A stretch of 64,000 nucleotides of DNA from Scilla litardierei (GCA_030789695.1 CM061142.1:152293266-152357265), one strand, 5' to 3'. Shown: positions 10,605 to 23,073, numbered from the stretch's first letter. Made by a program: numbers and translations. The notes: generated from the sequence alone by a model not told the origin.

Positions 10605-12987
10605 TGTAGGGGTTTTGGCGGACCCTCAGAGCTCAGATATGTGTCCGCCCTAAGTCAGATGGACCACATGGGCTAAAAAGCGTAGCAGAAAATAAAACTT
10701 AGCTAGCTAAACAATTTAGCTAGGCCCTGAGGGAGACAGAACCTAGCCAGACCTATGCCAACTTGGGGTGGATCTGACCACCCCAAGAGGGATCTATTCT
10801 ATTGCGACGAAATTAAACTACACTAAAAATTGCCTAACCACATACCTGGAATCTCGACCCTGGGACGACAAGATGTACCACACCAATTTCTGATGCTCTT
10901 CGTAGCCGAACCGCCTTGACTTGATCCACCTGAGCCACCTCGCACCCTCGAACCGATCTGCCTGAGCCGACTCTCGCCTCCAAGCAGATCACACGCAGTA
11001 GAAGGTTTCACTTGAGTAGACCCGCGTCTTAGACGTCTGGATCCGAATCCAACCCCCCTTTGTAGTCTTGCTAAGACTAGTTGGGAGAATATGAAGAAGA
11101 GAGAGAATAGTTTAGTCGTAGATCGAGCTTGCTCTAAAATCCAGAGCTACTCGATCGAGGACTTAGTGCATCTTTCAACGAAGAGAGTGCACCCCTATTT
11201 ATATAGGGAGTCGGCACTTCTACTTTCGTTGTGAGCAATGTGGACTAAAAAAAATATAGGAGAAATTAATTTAGCTAATTAAGCTTTAATTGAAGTTTTA
11301 GTAAGCATTTCATAAAGAATTAATTCTCCTTATCCATTAAACTTTAGACACCAAATGAGCTATTAATTCGAAGAGCTTGAATGGTGAACACGTAGGAGCG
11401 AACGACGACAAATTTCGACTTCATTTGACCACTCAAACAATTGCTCAAAGATGGGCAAAAAATCAATTTTCGTAGCCGTCATAGAAGGATATCAAAAAAC
11501 CCTATGACTTAAGTTGCGGGCACGCCCGCTAGGCTTAGCGGGCGCGCCTGCCTAAGGCAAGAAGGGCAGAAGGCCAGCCCGCCTGGGCAGTGGGCGTGCG
11601 CCCGCTGCTGCAGCGGGCCGCGCCCGCAGCTGCAGCGGGCCGCGCCCGCTACAACCAGCGGGCCGTGCCCGCTCAGTGGCGGGCGAGCGCCCGTTTTCCC
11701 TTGTGGATGAGTCTGTTTGCCCAGTGGGTCTGACCCACTATGCCTTGGAATGTTTTTGCGTTCCTGGGCTTGTTTGAGCTCCGATTTGGACGTGGTTTGA
11801 ACCTGTGTTTAGACCGGGACGATCCCGTCAGCTAGGTAACCTTTTCCAATGTATTTGTTCTTACAAATATTTACGACACGTTTAATCTTTGTTTGCATCA
11901 AATGCAACATTGTCTCTATTGCATCTACGACTTAGTTTTCACAACTAGCTTTGTGAACATCAACTATTCCATTTCATCAAATGAATCTCTCTGATTAATC
12001 TTCCTATTACTAAGACATGAACACTGCTCGGTGTGAGACCCTACAGCCTGACCTTACTACAGGTTGGGGCTCGGAACCCCTAGACGACGGTCACCACGAA
12101 CAGTAGTTGTCGTCCCTGTTTCAGAATCATCATAACGTGATCGACCCATTAACAAAAGCATCATTGGGTTTTCATTGGCTGTGTCAGTGATGAATACCGC
12201 TATAAACCCTTCGTCAAGACTGTGTCCATGTTGGCCTATGGTATGTTTTACTGTCAACCCTATTAGACAACATTGGTCAGTATACGGCGGTCTTAGTGTG
12301 TTCATGTTGTACATCTTACAACGTACCCCGGTCGAGGATTAGCACAAATACCGTACTGAGCCTGTGAAACTAACATCTCTTTAACGAAAGAGACGAATCC
12401 CATCTTAGTCATCTACTCACCTCGAGAGCTTCAGGTGCAACCCAACCTAAGATCCTTCAGCTGGCCTAACCTCGAAGCTAGATCATAGGTCTAAGCTATA
12501 CGGTTTACTCACAGGTTCGTACAAATGACTTCAGGTCATAAGGACCAGCTTACCTATCATCACCCTAGAGTTATTATAGACAGTTTAGTTAAAGTTTAAC
12601 CATTTAATAACTCTAAGTTGGTCGTTCAGTGAACTCATTCTCTAATGAGCACCTATGTCTCGTCTCCGACTTCACCAAGTCAAATGACTATGCGATCATC
12701 ATTACCCTAAGGTAAGACAAAGACCCAGAGGTCTATCCGATGTGTCGATATCCAGTTCTCGACACATCTATGACCACGAACTGATTAAGACTTAAGTTTC
12801 TACTCGGTCGCTTACTACTCATAATCGAGATCTTATCTGGATACGTAAGGACCTAACTATAAGTCTATGGACTTTATCTAAGTATATTTATTCAAACGAT
12901 GTCATACTTAGGATAATGGACACCATATATAATATGAACAAGACGTACACTTAGGATAAATCGCCTTATGGGCATATATCCTCCGGC
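10605..12987 (-). repeat. E2 left LTR (3' in element sense)
   Basis: It starts TGTAGGGG and ends CCGGCA, where the right copy ends CCTACA. A TATA box on the minus strand lies at 11196-11205. A GC-rich palindrome array lies at 11516-11694. The remainder is co-linear with 17064-19461 over its whole length. Confidence 0.9.
11516..11694 (-). promoter_or_regulatory. GC-rich palindrome array in E2 left LTR
   Basis: About eight dyads follow the pattern AGCGGGC..GCCCGCT, for example GCAGCGGGCCGCGCCCGC, in an otherwise AT-rich LTR. The right LTR has the same array with many substitutions (17997-18164). On the element strand it lies about 310 bp upstream of the TATA box. ORFs reported in this block are by-products of its GC content. 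Confidence 0.65.
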
Positions 12988-13000
12988 ATCTCCCACTTGT
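12988..13000 (-). other. Polypurine tract of E2
   Basis: On the minus strand this reads TACAAGTGGGAGA directly before the 3' LTR, a standard copia polypurine tract. It fixes the element's orientation. Confidence 0.8.
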
Positions 13001-14254
13001 ACTTAGGCTATTTATCTCGGTATCTCATACCGTTATAGCATATCAGTCACTTTGACATTCATATGACAAACCTAAGAGTGGATTTATTAACGAGTATCTA
13101 TAATGCATTTTAATGGATTATTTATTACACCTTTTGATCACATAAGGTTGATCCTTTGAAAAATGATTTGGATCAATTTTTTCTTTCTTTGTATTGCTAA
13201 CGATTAGCACGTACAATATAGATGTAGGGTTTAACATTTCTATAAGTCAATCTTAGCTCATTCCAATCTTCTTGTGTCAATATGTCAAGTACATACTGAC
13301 ACCCTAAGTCTCTATATAGTCGATTAAATCAAAACGAGTTTGATTCAATGTTTTATATAGATGATTCAAATAAGTTGGAAACCTTTTTACTTAGTCCAGG
13401 AAACCGAAACTAAGTATACGAGCTAGCTCCTACTGATTTTAAGAATCATCTGGTTAAGTATTTCAATTATATATCTAAATCATATTTAGACTATATATAT
13501 GAAGAGCATAACCTTTTAATAAGTGCTTTTAGATGGAGCGTACTAGTGTCAGGTTGGGTTTGACGAATGAGTCAAGCCAAGATCGGTTTAAGGAATCTTG
13601 ACATTGACTTACTCATTCAAACGTCCTACACTCTACATTTTCCTTAACAACATTTAATATTAACTCTTTAAGAATCAAATGTAGTTTATTAAGAATTAAC
13701 CTTAATATGCGTATAATTGTGATCACACACAATTTATACGCTCCTGGAACTTATACTTAACAATTGATTAACTATAACATTAAGTCAGCTCCAAAACAAG
13801 CAAAATTTCTGAAGCTCTGCATCATAGTTCAAGAATTTTTGCAACCAACTCAGAAAGCCACATTTACAGAAATTTAAGCCAACCTCAATCAAATCTCAAT
13901 TTCAACAGAAAGCATAATTTCCGAGACATTTATTCAAAAACAATATATTTAGAAAGATGAACCATAATATGTTTATCAAATAAACTTTGAGTGTTAATCA
14001 CTCAATCATTGTTTCAACTTTAAGGAATGATACATTTTATTCATAAAAGAAAATGAGTATCAGCTTCTTTCTTCATCATGTATCTTTGAAGTCTTTGCAC
14101 GGCCCCAGCAGCAACGATTGCTTATATGCCAACCGTCCTCGGAAACTCTTCCAACCATTGCTTTATATCAGCCACCTATATACATTACACAGATGTCTTA
14201 GTATCTTATACCATGTGATTTAGCATTTATGGAAATAATTATGCTTTATTTAAT
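13001..14254. other. E2 non-coding region between gag and PPT
   Basis: This is AT-rich, with no ORF over about 60 codons and no motif of integrase or reverse transcriptase in any frame I could read. It takes the place where pol would be. The first 80 bp beyond the gag stop contain nothing distinctive. Confidence 0.6.
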
Positions 14255-15081
14255 TTAATTTGTTTTACCTGAGGTAGAGGCATCAGTATGCCCCTTCTTC
14301 TTTTCTGCAAGGTAAATCTTGCAGTTCCTCTTCCAATGGCCCATCTTATGGCAGTGGAAGTACTCAGATTTTGACGGGGCCCATTTCGTATTTTTCTTCC
14401 CCGTCTTTGCCTTGGCAGGTTGTAGGACCTGCCTCTTCTTACCCTTGCCTTTCGGCTGGTCTGAAGAAGCAGAGCCAACAACCAATGCAGTCGTTTTCTT
14501 CTCAATTTCCTCAAACTGCCTAAGCATATTGAGGAGACCAGGAAGATCCGTTTCAATACTGTTCATTATGAAACCAGTAATGAAAGGCTTGAAGGACGGG
14601 GTTAAAGACTTAAGGATAATGTCCACGGACATCTCATTGTCCAGGAAAAAACCCAACTGGACGACGTCTTCCACGTACCCGATCATCTTAATGACATGAT
14701 CTTGTACGGGCCATGTCACCATCTCTGTGCCCCAGAGGTTACTTGTGGCTTCAAACTTGGCAGCTCTAGACCGCTTGCCGTACAACTCTTGTGCATTTAG
14801 AAGCATACTTTGAACATCCAAATGTTCATGCTTCCTCTGCAGTTCGTTATTCATCGAAGCCAGAGTAAGGCACCTGGCCTTCTCTGCATCACTCTGGTAT
14901 AGCTTATAGGCTTCTTTTTCCTAGAAGGTCGCATCGTCTTCAGGCTTCTCCAAAGCGTCCTCGAACAGTACATATCCAATCCCGGCTAGAGAAAGGACTA
15001 ACTTAATGTTCATAAGCCAGTCTTTATAGTTCGTTCCATCGAGCACATTTTCTCTACCATATACTTAAGACCCGAATCCAT
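14255..15081 (-). pseudogene. gag: Copia-type gag of E2 (damaged)
   Basis: Gag forms the virus-like particle and binds element RNA. On the minus strand the frame begins at 15081 (MDSGLKYMVEK), shifts by one base near 15050, hits a TAG at 14921-14923, and is then open from 14854 to 14255 (199 codons). The open part shows the central retrotransposon-gag region (motif LLNAQELYGKRSRAAKFE at about residue 17), the Q..GFFLDNEM and LKSLTPSFKPF segments, and a zinc knuckle near residue 165. The knuckle reads YFHCHKMGHWKRNC, so the first metal-binding Cys is Tyr (TAC). Family proteins have CX2CX4HX4C. With the frameshift, the stop and the lost Cys, the copy is probably dead. Confidence 0.85.
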
Positions 15082-17046
15082 TCTGCAATTTAGTAGATAC
15101 TTTTGTCAGTATATGTTCGTTGTATAGTTTCAATGGTTTTTAATAAAACTATATTCTCCCACTAAATTTATTAAAGCCATAAATAATTTATTATAAAATA
15201 ACATTTGTGAGAGAGGGATCCGACTACCCTGAGTCTGACAACCTTGAGTGTGTCTCAACAGGTTGTCCGATCCTGCAGTCGATAGACGAACTCGTCGTCA
15301 ATCACATTAAATATGATTCCCTATCGATTTTACCCCTAGTCATTTGTGATCATGAGTGTGCTCATCCGGATCACAATGGCTAGCCTAGTCGGACCCTTGT
15401 TTTCGTGTCTAGCCTGACTTGTCCCGCCGCTCGGTGTATACACGACACATTGGTTTGGGTCAGGTCTTAGACTACATCTTTAGTTAGACTTACGCCGACA
15501 CTCGGTGTATGGACGAGATGTCGGTTTGGGTCAGGTCAAGATGTTATCAAGAAATCGGTTTCTATAAAATTGCCATGTCACAGCTTGAGTGTAGCTCAAC
15601 AACCGTAACACAAGTATTACAGTTGCCAACTCCTAAAATAAGGAGGGCTATGATTTATCTTGAACAAGATTATTATCGTATTTGACTTAGGTAAAGTCAA
15701 TGGACTTACACAGTCATGATTCGACTCCTTGCGGTCCAGCGGACGCGGCCAGGGAACTGACTAAGCCAGAACCACTCGGCCCCTAGACTAGCTAGGGTGG
15801 TCCAGTAAACTTAGCCAAGCACATTGATCGACATCATGATCCATTGAAGGAGTTTCATCAATTCTATGTGCGTCCATCAACTAAAAGGCTTTTAATTAAA
15901 ACTAGTTAATCCTTATCAACTAGTGGATCCTATAATTCGAAATTTTATGGATTTGTTGAACAGTTTTTATTAGATCCTTATCAACTATAAGGTTCATATG
16001 TTCATTGTGCTACACCAATCTAATTAGGATTTTAATAAAATAATTACAAAATTTTTCAAAAAATAGTCTTTTAATGATAATCATCATTTAAACGATTTAT
16101 CGTAATGATTGTCAATCAAAAGGGAATACTCTAATCTGGTATTAGGTTTCGATGTTGCTTTTGGTTTTTTAAAATGTAGCATGTCACTAGTCATTAAAAT
16201 TTTATTTTATAAAGTTTTAATCAGTTAATGGCTAACCTAAAGGGTTCATGAATACATTATTCATCATGTCCATAAAAACATAAACCATCTAATTTAATCG
16301 CATCAATTAAAGATTCAATTAGTGACATATAATGAAAGCCTGCAAGTTAAAATTCTCTATAACATAATCAAACAACTTGCAAATGTAAAATTTAACATTT
16401 AAATTTAAAGATCTAAAATTTAAAGCTTGAAGCATTTTTATCACATAAAACTAGGTTTCATAAAATTATCATATAATTTTAAATTCAAACATTAAGCTTT
16501 AAAATTTTAACCAAACATTTCTAAGATTAAAATATCGCATAAAATAATCTTGAAACCTATATGTAATTAAAAGAATTAAATTTACAATTCCATCTCATGG
16601 GAATAAAAATTTTCTTTATATCACATATATTTTAAAATAATTTTAAAAACCCTTTTTAAAATCATTTGAAATTAATTTTAAAAACGTTCAGATAAAGGAA
16701 AAACATTTCAATCTTTATCCAACCAAAAGAATTAAATTTTCAATATCATCGCATGAAATAAAATTTATCTTTTATGTTACATAAACTTTAAAAATTTTAA
16801 ATGCTTGCAAAAATTATTTTATCTCATAAAATAGAATTTTAAGAAGCATTTAAATATGGAAGACCCATTAAATTTATCGCATAAAATTTAAAACTTCTCC
16901 CAAAAAATTTTCGTGTTACAAAAACAATTTTTAAAACACAAAAAAATATTAAACTAATTTTAACATAAAGTTAAAATGTCCGTATGTTCAAAACAAGCAA
17001 TTTTAAATAATTTAACATTGTTGCAAATATAGATCTACAAGCATAA
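15082..17046 (-). other. E2 leader between PBS and gag
   Basis: About 2 kb of AT-rich sequence holds no ORF of note. The half next to the primer site (16000-17040) is dominated by repeated AAAATTTTAA-like words. A leader this long is unusual for copia elements and may carry packaging signals, but nothing specific can be pointed to. Confidence 0.5.
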
Positions 17047-17063
17047 CGAGGCTCTGATATCAC
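17047..17063 (-). other. Primer binding site of E2
   Basis: On the minus strand AGTGATATCAGAGCC follows the LTR, the initiator tRNA-Met site with one change from the usual TGGTATCAGAGC. Confidence 0.85.
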
Positions 17064-19461
17064 TGTAGGGGGTTTGTCGGACCCTCAGAGCTCGGATCTG
17101 TGTCCGCCCTAAGTCAGACGGACCACAGGGGCTAAAAAGCGCATCGGAAAATAAAACTTAGCTAGCAAAACAATTTAGATAGGCCCTGATGGAGCCAGAA
17201 CCTAGCCAGATCTATGCCAACTTGGGGTGGATCTGACCACCCCAAGAGTGATTTATTCTACTGCGACGAAGTTAAACTACACTAAAAATTGCTTAACCAC
17301 ATACCTGGAATCTCGACCCTGGGGCGGGCAAGATGTATCGCACTGTCTTCTGATGCTCCTCGTAGCCAGATCGCCTTAACTTGATCCACCCGAGCCGCCT
17401 CGCACCCTCGAACCGATCTGCCCGAGCCGACTCCCGCCTCCAAGCCGATCACACGCGGTAGAAGGTTTTACTTGAGTAGATCCGCGTCTTAGACGTTTGG
17501 ATCCAAATCCAAACCCCCTTCGTAGTCTTGCTAGGACTAGTCGGGAGAATAGGAAGAAGAGAGAGAGTGAGAGAATAGTTTAGTCGTAGATCGAGCTTGC
17601 TCTAAAATCCGGAGCTACTCGATCGAGGACTTGGTGCATCTTTCAACGAAGAGAGTGCACCCCTATTTATATAGGGAGTCGGCACTTCTACTTTCGTTGT
17701 GAGCAATGTGGGACTAAAACAAATATAGGAGAAATTAATTTAGCTAATTAAGCTTTAATTGAAGTTTTAGTAAGCATTTCATAAATGCCAACTTCAATGA
17801 ATTAATTCTCCTTATCCATTAAACTTTAGACACCAAATGAGCTATCAATTCGAAGGGCTTTGAATGGTGAACGCGTAGGAACGAACGGTGACGAATTTCA
17901 ACTTCGTTTGACCCCTCAAACAATTGACCAAAGATGGGTAAAAAATCATCTTCGTAGCCGTCATAGAAGGGTTTCAAAAAACCCTATGACTTAAGTTGCG
18001 GGCGTGCCCGCAAGGCTTAGCAGCGGGTCGTGCCCGCTGTGCATCGGGCGCTGGCTCGCTGCATCCAGCAGGAGGCACCCACTGCTGTAGCAGGCGCTGG
18101 CCCGCTGCAACCAGCGGGCCGTGCCCGCTGTCGCAGCAGGCTGAGTGGTGGGCGGGCGCCCGTTTTCCCTTCCGGATAGGTCTGTTAGCCCAGTGGTTCT
18201 GAACCACTTTGCCTTGGACTGTTTTTGTGTTCCTGGGCTCGTTTGAGCTCCGATTTGGACGTGGTTTGAACATGTTTTTAGACCGGGACGATCCCGTCAG
18301 CCAGGTAACCCTTTCCAATGTATTTGTTCCTACAAATATTTACAACACGTTTAATCTTTGTTTGCATCAAATGCAACATTGTCCCTATTGCATCTACGAC
18401 TTAGTTTTCACAACTAGCTTTGTGAACATCAACTATTCCATTTCATCAAATGAATCTATCTGATTAATCTTCCTATTACTAAGACACGAACGCTACTCGA
18501 TGTGAGACCCTACAGCCTGACCTTACTATAGGTTGGGGCTCGAAACCCCTAGACGACGGTCACCACGAGCAGCAGCTGTCGTCCCTGTTTCAGAATCATC
18601 ATAACGTTATCGACCCATTGACAAAAGCATCGTTGGATTTTCATTGGCTGTGTCAGTGATGAATACCGTTAGCTATAGTCCCTTCGTCAAGACTGTGTGC
18701 CTGTTGGCCTAGGGTATGTTTTACTGTCAACCCTATTAGACAACATTGGTCAGTATACGGCGGTCTTAGTGTGTTCACGTTGTACATCTTACAACGTACC
18801 CCGGTTGAGGATTAGCACAAAGACCATACTGAGCCTGTGACACTAACTTCCCTTTAACGGAAGAGACGAATCCCATCTTAGTCATCTACTCGCCTCGAGA
18901 GCTTCAGGTGCAACCCAACCTAAGATCCTTCAGCAGGCCTAGCCTCGAAGCTAGATCATAGGTCTAAGCTACACGGTTCACTCACAGGTTCGTACAAATG
19001 ACTTTAGGTCATAAGGACCAGCTTACCTATCATCACCCTAGAGTTATTATAGACAGTTTAGTTAAAGTTTAACCATTTAATAACTCTAAGTTGGTCGTTC
19101 AGTGAACTCATTCTCCAATGAGCACCTGTGTCTCGTCTCCGACTTCACCAAGTCGAATGACTATGAGATCATCATTACCCTAAGGTAAGACAAAGACCCA
19201 GTGGTCTATCCGATGTGTCGATATCCAGTTCTCGACACATCTATGACCACGAACCGTTTATGACTTAAGTTTCTATTCGATCGCTTACTACTCATAATCG
19301 AGATCTTATCTGGATACGTAAGGACCTAACTATAAGTCTATGGATATTATCTAAGTATATTTATTCAAACGATTTCATACTTAGGTTAATGGACACCATA
19401 TATAATATGAACAAGACGTATACTTAGGATAAATTGCCTTATGGGCATATATCCTCCTACA
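17064..19461 (-). repeat. E2 right LTR (5' in element sense)
   Basis: It starts TGTAGGGGG and ends CTACA. It includes a TATA box on the minus strand (17664-17673) and the GC-rich dyad array (17997-18164). Compared with the left LTR it carries numerous substitutions and a small indel near 17785, so the insertion is not recent. Confidence 0.9.
17997..18164 (-). promoter_or_regulatory. GC-rich palindrome array in E2 right LTR
   Basis: Dyads such as AGCGGGTCGTGCCCGCT and CAGCGGGCCGTGCCCGCTG alternate with decayed copies. The order and length match 11516-11694, but individual units differ. Confidence 0.6.
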
Positions 19462-19880
19462 GTACGTCGTTGTGTCGGTCAATTTTGTGACCTGTAAACA
19501 ATGAACTGGAAGGATTATTTTATTGTGAATGCCTATTCTTTACGTATTTATAAGCTTGTTAATTTTAGGAATTGCACCAGCCCAAGCCTGGAAGTCTCGA
19601 GCTATTATGACTTTGCCCGGCCGAAATGAGGCTTGAGTTTTGAATTTCCTGGCTGGGCATTAAACTTAGCCTTCTACGGTATGAGAGCATATGGGCAGTT
19701 ATGCTTGTGCCTCTATAGAATGGACCCATAATCCTTGAATTGGGAGCATGGTCTCAAACTGGTACATGATCATTAGACAATAACCTTAAAAGGACTAGAT
19801 GACTTGTTAGAATAATAGATGGCCCTAGTCTAGGCTGGGGCATCAAGCTCAGTTGGAACTTGGGTCATTCACTGTCGATG
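19462..19880. other. Continuation of the E2 target sequence
   Basis: This 420 bp segment was joined to 10604 before E2 inserted. There is no ORF above noise. The text resembles a 3' untranslated region of the coding remnant at 10084-10604, but this is a guess. Confidence 0.3.
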
Positions 19881-20124
19881 TGTTGAGGTTGGACATCACT
19901 AGCCTGAGCTACCACTGTGGGGTCGAGAGGCGAAGCTGAACTGTTGTTGACGTCATTTAATGGGATAATGCCTTGTTGAGTCATTGGGCCAGCACTCGAG
20001 ATGACTCGACCAACGAGTAACTGTGGCCCACAGAGCCCATAAGAGAAGCTCGATATTGACTCGGTCAAAGCCCACTGGCCAATCACCCGTTGTATTCTCA
20101 TCACTCGAACGTGGGATCGAAGAA
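19881..20124 (+). repeat. Tat-like element T, 5' LTR, first segment
   Basis: The boundary is inferred from the inverted termini TGTTGAGG here and CCTTAACA at 31662-31669, and from the primer site that follows. A1 inserted at 20125 and split the LTR. AAGAA (20120-20124) and AAGAC (31079-31083) are its target duplication with one change. Without A1 the LTR would be about 830 bp. Confidence 0.5.
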
Positions 20125-21860
20125 TGACGTACGTTTATATTTCATATATTCACACTCGTCTTCTTTTGTGTTTTTCCGTTATTTTCCGCCGTCTCGTATC
20201 CGTTTTCTCGTATTTTATTATTTTCTTTCACTTCTCCGTGTTTTTACGTGTTTGCAGGAGTTTGCCAGCGTAGGGGATATATAACGACGATATCATAAGT
20301 CCCCGGAGCAATGGGAGGAGTCACGCGTGATCCAGAGGGTCAAACGACAAAGATCTCCATCTTTCAGCCCCCCACCCGATCGGTTGGATACGCCAACCGA
20401 TCGGGTGATGCACGCATGCACGACCTGGACAGCGGCTGAAGCAACGAGAGTGTCAATCGACCGGGTCGGAGACCGGTTTAGCCCGACTGTTCTCTCTGGA
20501 AAATTGGAGCTGAAATCTAACCGATCGGGTGATCTTCACCTGATCGGTTCATCTGTAGCCATTTCCTCGAAGAGATGACCTAGAGAGCTCACCCGACCAC
20601 CAGCAGACCGTGCCAAAACGTCCGAAGTTTCTATCTTTTTGGGCGACAATTCCAACCGATCGGTTGATTTATCAACCGATCGGTTCACCCGACGACGCCA
20701 AGATCCAAACGGCTAGAAGCTTCTGCCAACCGACCGTGTCGACTGACAGGGTGAAGTCCTGAAGATCGCTGCTGAAGTTCGCAGCAGGTCACCCGATCGC
20801 GTGATTCTTCACCCGATCGGGTGAACTCGTTTTCTATATATAGAAGCCCTAGGTTTCCAGAAAGAGAGTTGTAATTTTTTACTGTTTTTCTCTCTTGTGA
20901 CGGCTGTAATTTCTTTGTTATTTGTAAGTGCTCAGATCTTAACCAAACTTTGATATTATCTTAATTGTATTACTACTACCGCATTTCTATTGCCCGATTA
21001 TTGTTTTAACGGTCGATTTTCATTTAGATTGCTTTTTAGCAAATATGTGTGAGTAGTTCCCAAATCTGGGATTTTGGTGGAAACCCCTTCGTGGGTTCTC
21101 CCTAATGCGTCCATAGGACTAGGAAATCGATAGGGATTGGGAATCTATCGGTTACGCGGGGTGTTTCATTGTCATCGGCGGGAAAAAGACCGCCTTTGAC
21201 CGTTGGGCCAAGGGGGAATAAACTTGGCGGTTGACTCTCTAGCCATAGCTCATGCCCTTAGCGTAAACGTTGGGCCAAGGGGGAATAAACTTGGCGGTTG
21301 ACTCTCTAGCCATAGCTCATGCCCTTAGCGTAGACGTTGAATCCTAGCACGCAGGAGCAGCAGGATGAGATGTTGGGAGTTATCGTTGCGAGCTTAGTGC
21401 ACCTAGAGTCAGTCAGTGTTAATGGATATGGGAAAGCCCACTGACCGAACCCGGGTTGTCCGGCGTAACATCCTGGACACCGATCGGAATATCGGGCCCA
21501 TGGGACGCTCGTATCACTCTTAGAGGCAACGTCTCACCATTAGACCCTAATTCCGATCATTATCCCATCCGTCGGCCGTATTGACGAGAATCGCACGATA
21601 GGGTGGAAACCGAAGTCCCAGGTTTCCATTTATATTGTTTATCCCTCGCATTCTATTTCCGTGACAACCCATCTGCCGATTTGGGTAGCTCACCCATGGG
21701 GTGAATTTGGTCCTTTCTGACACAAGCACAACCATGCCTCCCTGAGTTCGACCCCCAAGCCACACTACAACACCATGCGCTTGCGGTTATAAATATTTAA
21801 ATCTCACGCCTCCAATCTTATATTGCACACATCAAACACGCAGAAACACGGGGGACGTCA
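20125..21860 (+). repeat. A1 5' LTR
   Basis: It begins TGACGTACG and ends GGGGACGTCA, and it is co-linear with 29432-31078 and 54723-56315. It holds a palindrome array (20373-20824), a TATA box (20835-20842), and a 67 bp tandem duplication absent from the other two copies (21201-21267 and 21268-21334). Confidence 0.9.
20373..20842 (+). promoter_or_regulatory. Palindrome array (family A) and TATA box, A1 5' LTR
   Basis: About ten sites are built on the dyad TCACCCGATCGGGTGA or its variant TCAACCGATCGGTTGA, including mixed arms and half sites such as GACCGGTT. The last site ends at 20824 and TATATATAG starts at 20835, a gap of about 10 bp. The array is therefore placed as an upstream promoter element. 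No binding protein is known to me. Confidence 0.7.
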
Positions 21861-21867
21861 AGCTTTA

Positions 21868-21885
21868 TGGCGACGTTGCCGGGGA
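21868..21885 (+). other. Primer binding site of A1
   Basis: TGGCGACGTTGCCGGGGA differs at one base from the complement of the plant tRNA-Asp 3' end (TGGCGCCG..). A2 carries the same internal A at 56323-56340, so the mismatch is a family trait rather than damage. Confidence 0.8.
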
Positions 21886-21968
21886 GTATCAATGGCGGTA
21901 TGGTGACTCAGTCGGCCAATTCTATACAAATAATATTTACACTATGTCCAAGTAAAATCAAAAAGTGT

Positions 21969-22281
21969 AGAATGCGAAAATTATCGCGAGATAGGTTTTG
22001 CGTCTCTTGCGTTTCTTGCGAGACGACCCCTCCACTCGCATGATATCCTTACCCTTATCTTGATCCCGGGCTATGTGAGAGAGAGAGTGTGTGTAAGTGA
22101 ATGCGAAATTGTGATGAATGCACACACACACAAGCAATCGAGCAAATTGAAACTCTAGGGAAAAATATAAAATTAAGCTAAGGAGCGCAGTTACCCAAAC
22201 GAGGTGAAGATCCTTGCTCGTAGATGTCCCAACGCAACGCAAGGGGAATAGATGTGAAGCAGCGGCAACTCTTTTTAGCAA
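21969..22281 (-). pseudogene. ORF3 start fused to leader, inverted segment of A1
   Basis: On the minus strand the sequence parallels the start of A2 ORF3: ARDQDKGKDIMRVEGSS followed by a basic run, against MAWDRDKGKGIMREEEPS in A2. The start codon is ATA here (22072-22074). After about 27 codons the text changes, at about 21994, into sequence that matches the A2 leader at 56398-56420 (CTCGCGATAATTTTCGCATTC). ORF3 and leader are thus joined in the same orientation, which suggests a template jump. Confidence 0.6.
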
Positions 22282-22514
22282 ATTTCAAAAATGGGGGGGG
22301 GGGTTTGGGCGGAAATTAGGGTTTTTGATGGTGTGAAATCGAAGAGAAAGAGAGAGAGGACGATGGAGAGATGGAAAAAGAGTGGGGAGAGATCGATTGA
22401 GAGGGTTGTGTGGTCGGTTGAGGGAGAAATGAGGCCGGTTGGAGGGAGAGGAAGTCGAAACGGCGAGAGAGAATCGAGATCGGGCGAGGGAGATGAACGG
22501 GTGGGGTACTGTTG

Positions 22515-22878
22515 TATTTATAGGGTTTAAGTCGAACCGATCCGGTGAGTTTTCACCCGATCGGTTGACAATTAGGTCGAAATTTTTGCTGAAAAGATGA
22601 TACAGGCGAACCGATCGGGTGATAACTCATCCGATCGGTTGGTTGCTCCGTAGATTTTCCTAAGAATTAAGTGCTGCTCACTCAGTCGATCACCCGACCA
22701 TACTTTGTATCAACCAATCGGTTGATCAATTCCCAAAATTTTTCGAGACTTCGGCCCAGCTCACACGGTCTGCCACCCGGTCTCACACTGCTTCACCCGA
22801 TCGGTTCATTAGAGGACAGATACAGCCATTATCTGATATGTCTCACCCGATCGATTGATTGGTCACCCGATCGGGTGA
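22515..22878 (-). promoter_or_regulatory. Internal palindrome array and TATA box, inverted segment of A1
   Basis: On the minus strand about ten ACCCGATCGG-type dyads end at 22534, followed 10-11 bp later by CTATAAATA (plus 22515-22522), and then the ORF3 start. The arrangement is the same as in A2 (59433-59797) and as in the LTR promoter. Confidence 0.65.
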
Positions 22879-23009
22879 GGGCTTGTTTCCTGCGAAAATT
22901 CACGAATGGCCTAAGTTTCTCAACGGATGATCCCGTGGCTGGATTTAATTATTAAAATAGAAAAAATAAAGATAATAGTCATCCTAAAAACGAAGATAAA
23001 AGTTTAGAG

Positions 23010-23027
23010 CATGGGTTACCTCCCATG
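23010..23027 (-). other. Post-pol hairpin, inverted segment of A1
   Basis: Stem CATGGG / CCCATG with loop AGGTAA on the minus strand. It follows the conserved string CGAGCAAACGACGTT and an AAAAACGCTT run. It is the fifth copy of this hairpin in the window; the loop carries T where the other four have C. Confidence 0.65.
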
Positions 23028-23073
23028 AAGCGTTTTTGTTTAACGTCGTTTGCTCGACGCCCGTAGATGATAT

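Larger units (their letters stand above)
10605..19461 (-). mobile_element. Element E2: complete gag-only copia-type retrotransposon
   Basis: LTRs of 2383 bp (10605-12987) and 2398 bp (17064-19461) flank 4.08 kb. The imperfect target duplication is GTATG (10600-10604) and GTACG (19462-19466). The initiator-Met primer site is at the right LTR and the purine tract AAGTGGGAGA at the left LTR, so the element is on the minus strand. The only coding sequence is a copia-type gag (14255-15081). There is no protease, integrase or reverse transcriptase. This is the TR-GAG kind of non-autonomous element: long LTRs plus gag. It must use enzymes from an autonomous relative. Confidence 0.9.

Noticed and set aside
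17974..18318. ORFs of 68-114 codons in the GC-rich block
   Set aside because: They lie inside the E2 LTR across the palindrome array, on both strands at once, and the left LTR does not keep the frames.
20373..20824. CRISPR-like or bacterial REP-like array
   Set aside because: Palindromes recur, but spacing is irregular, units vary, there are no cas genes, and the arrays sit in plant LTRs.
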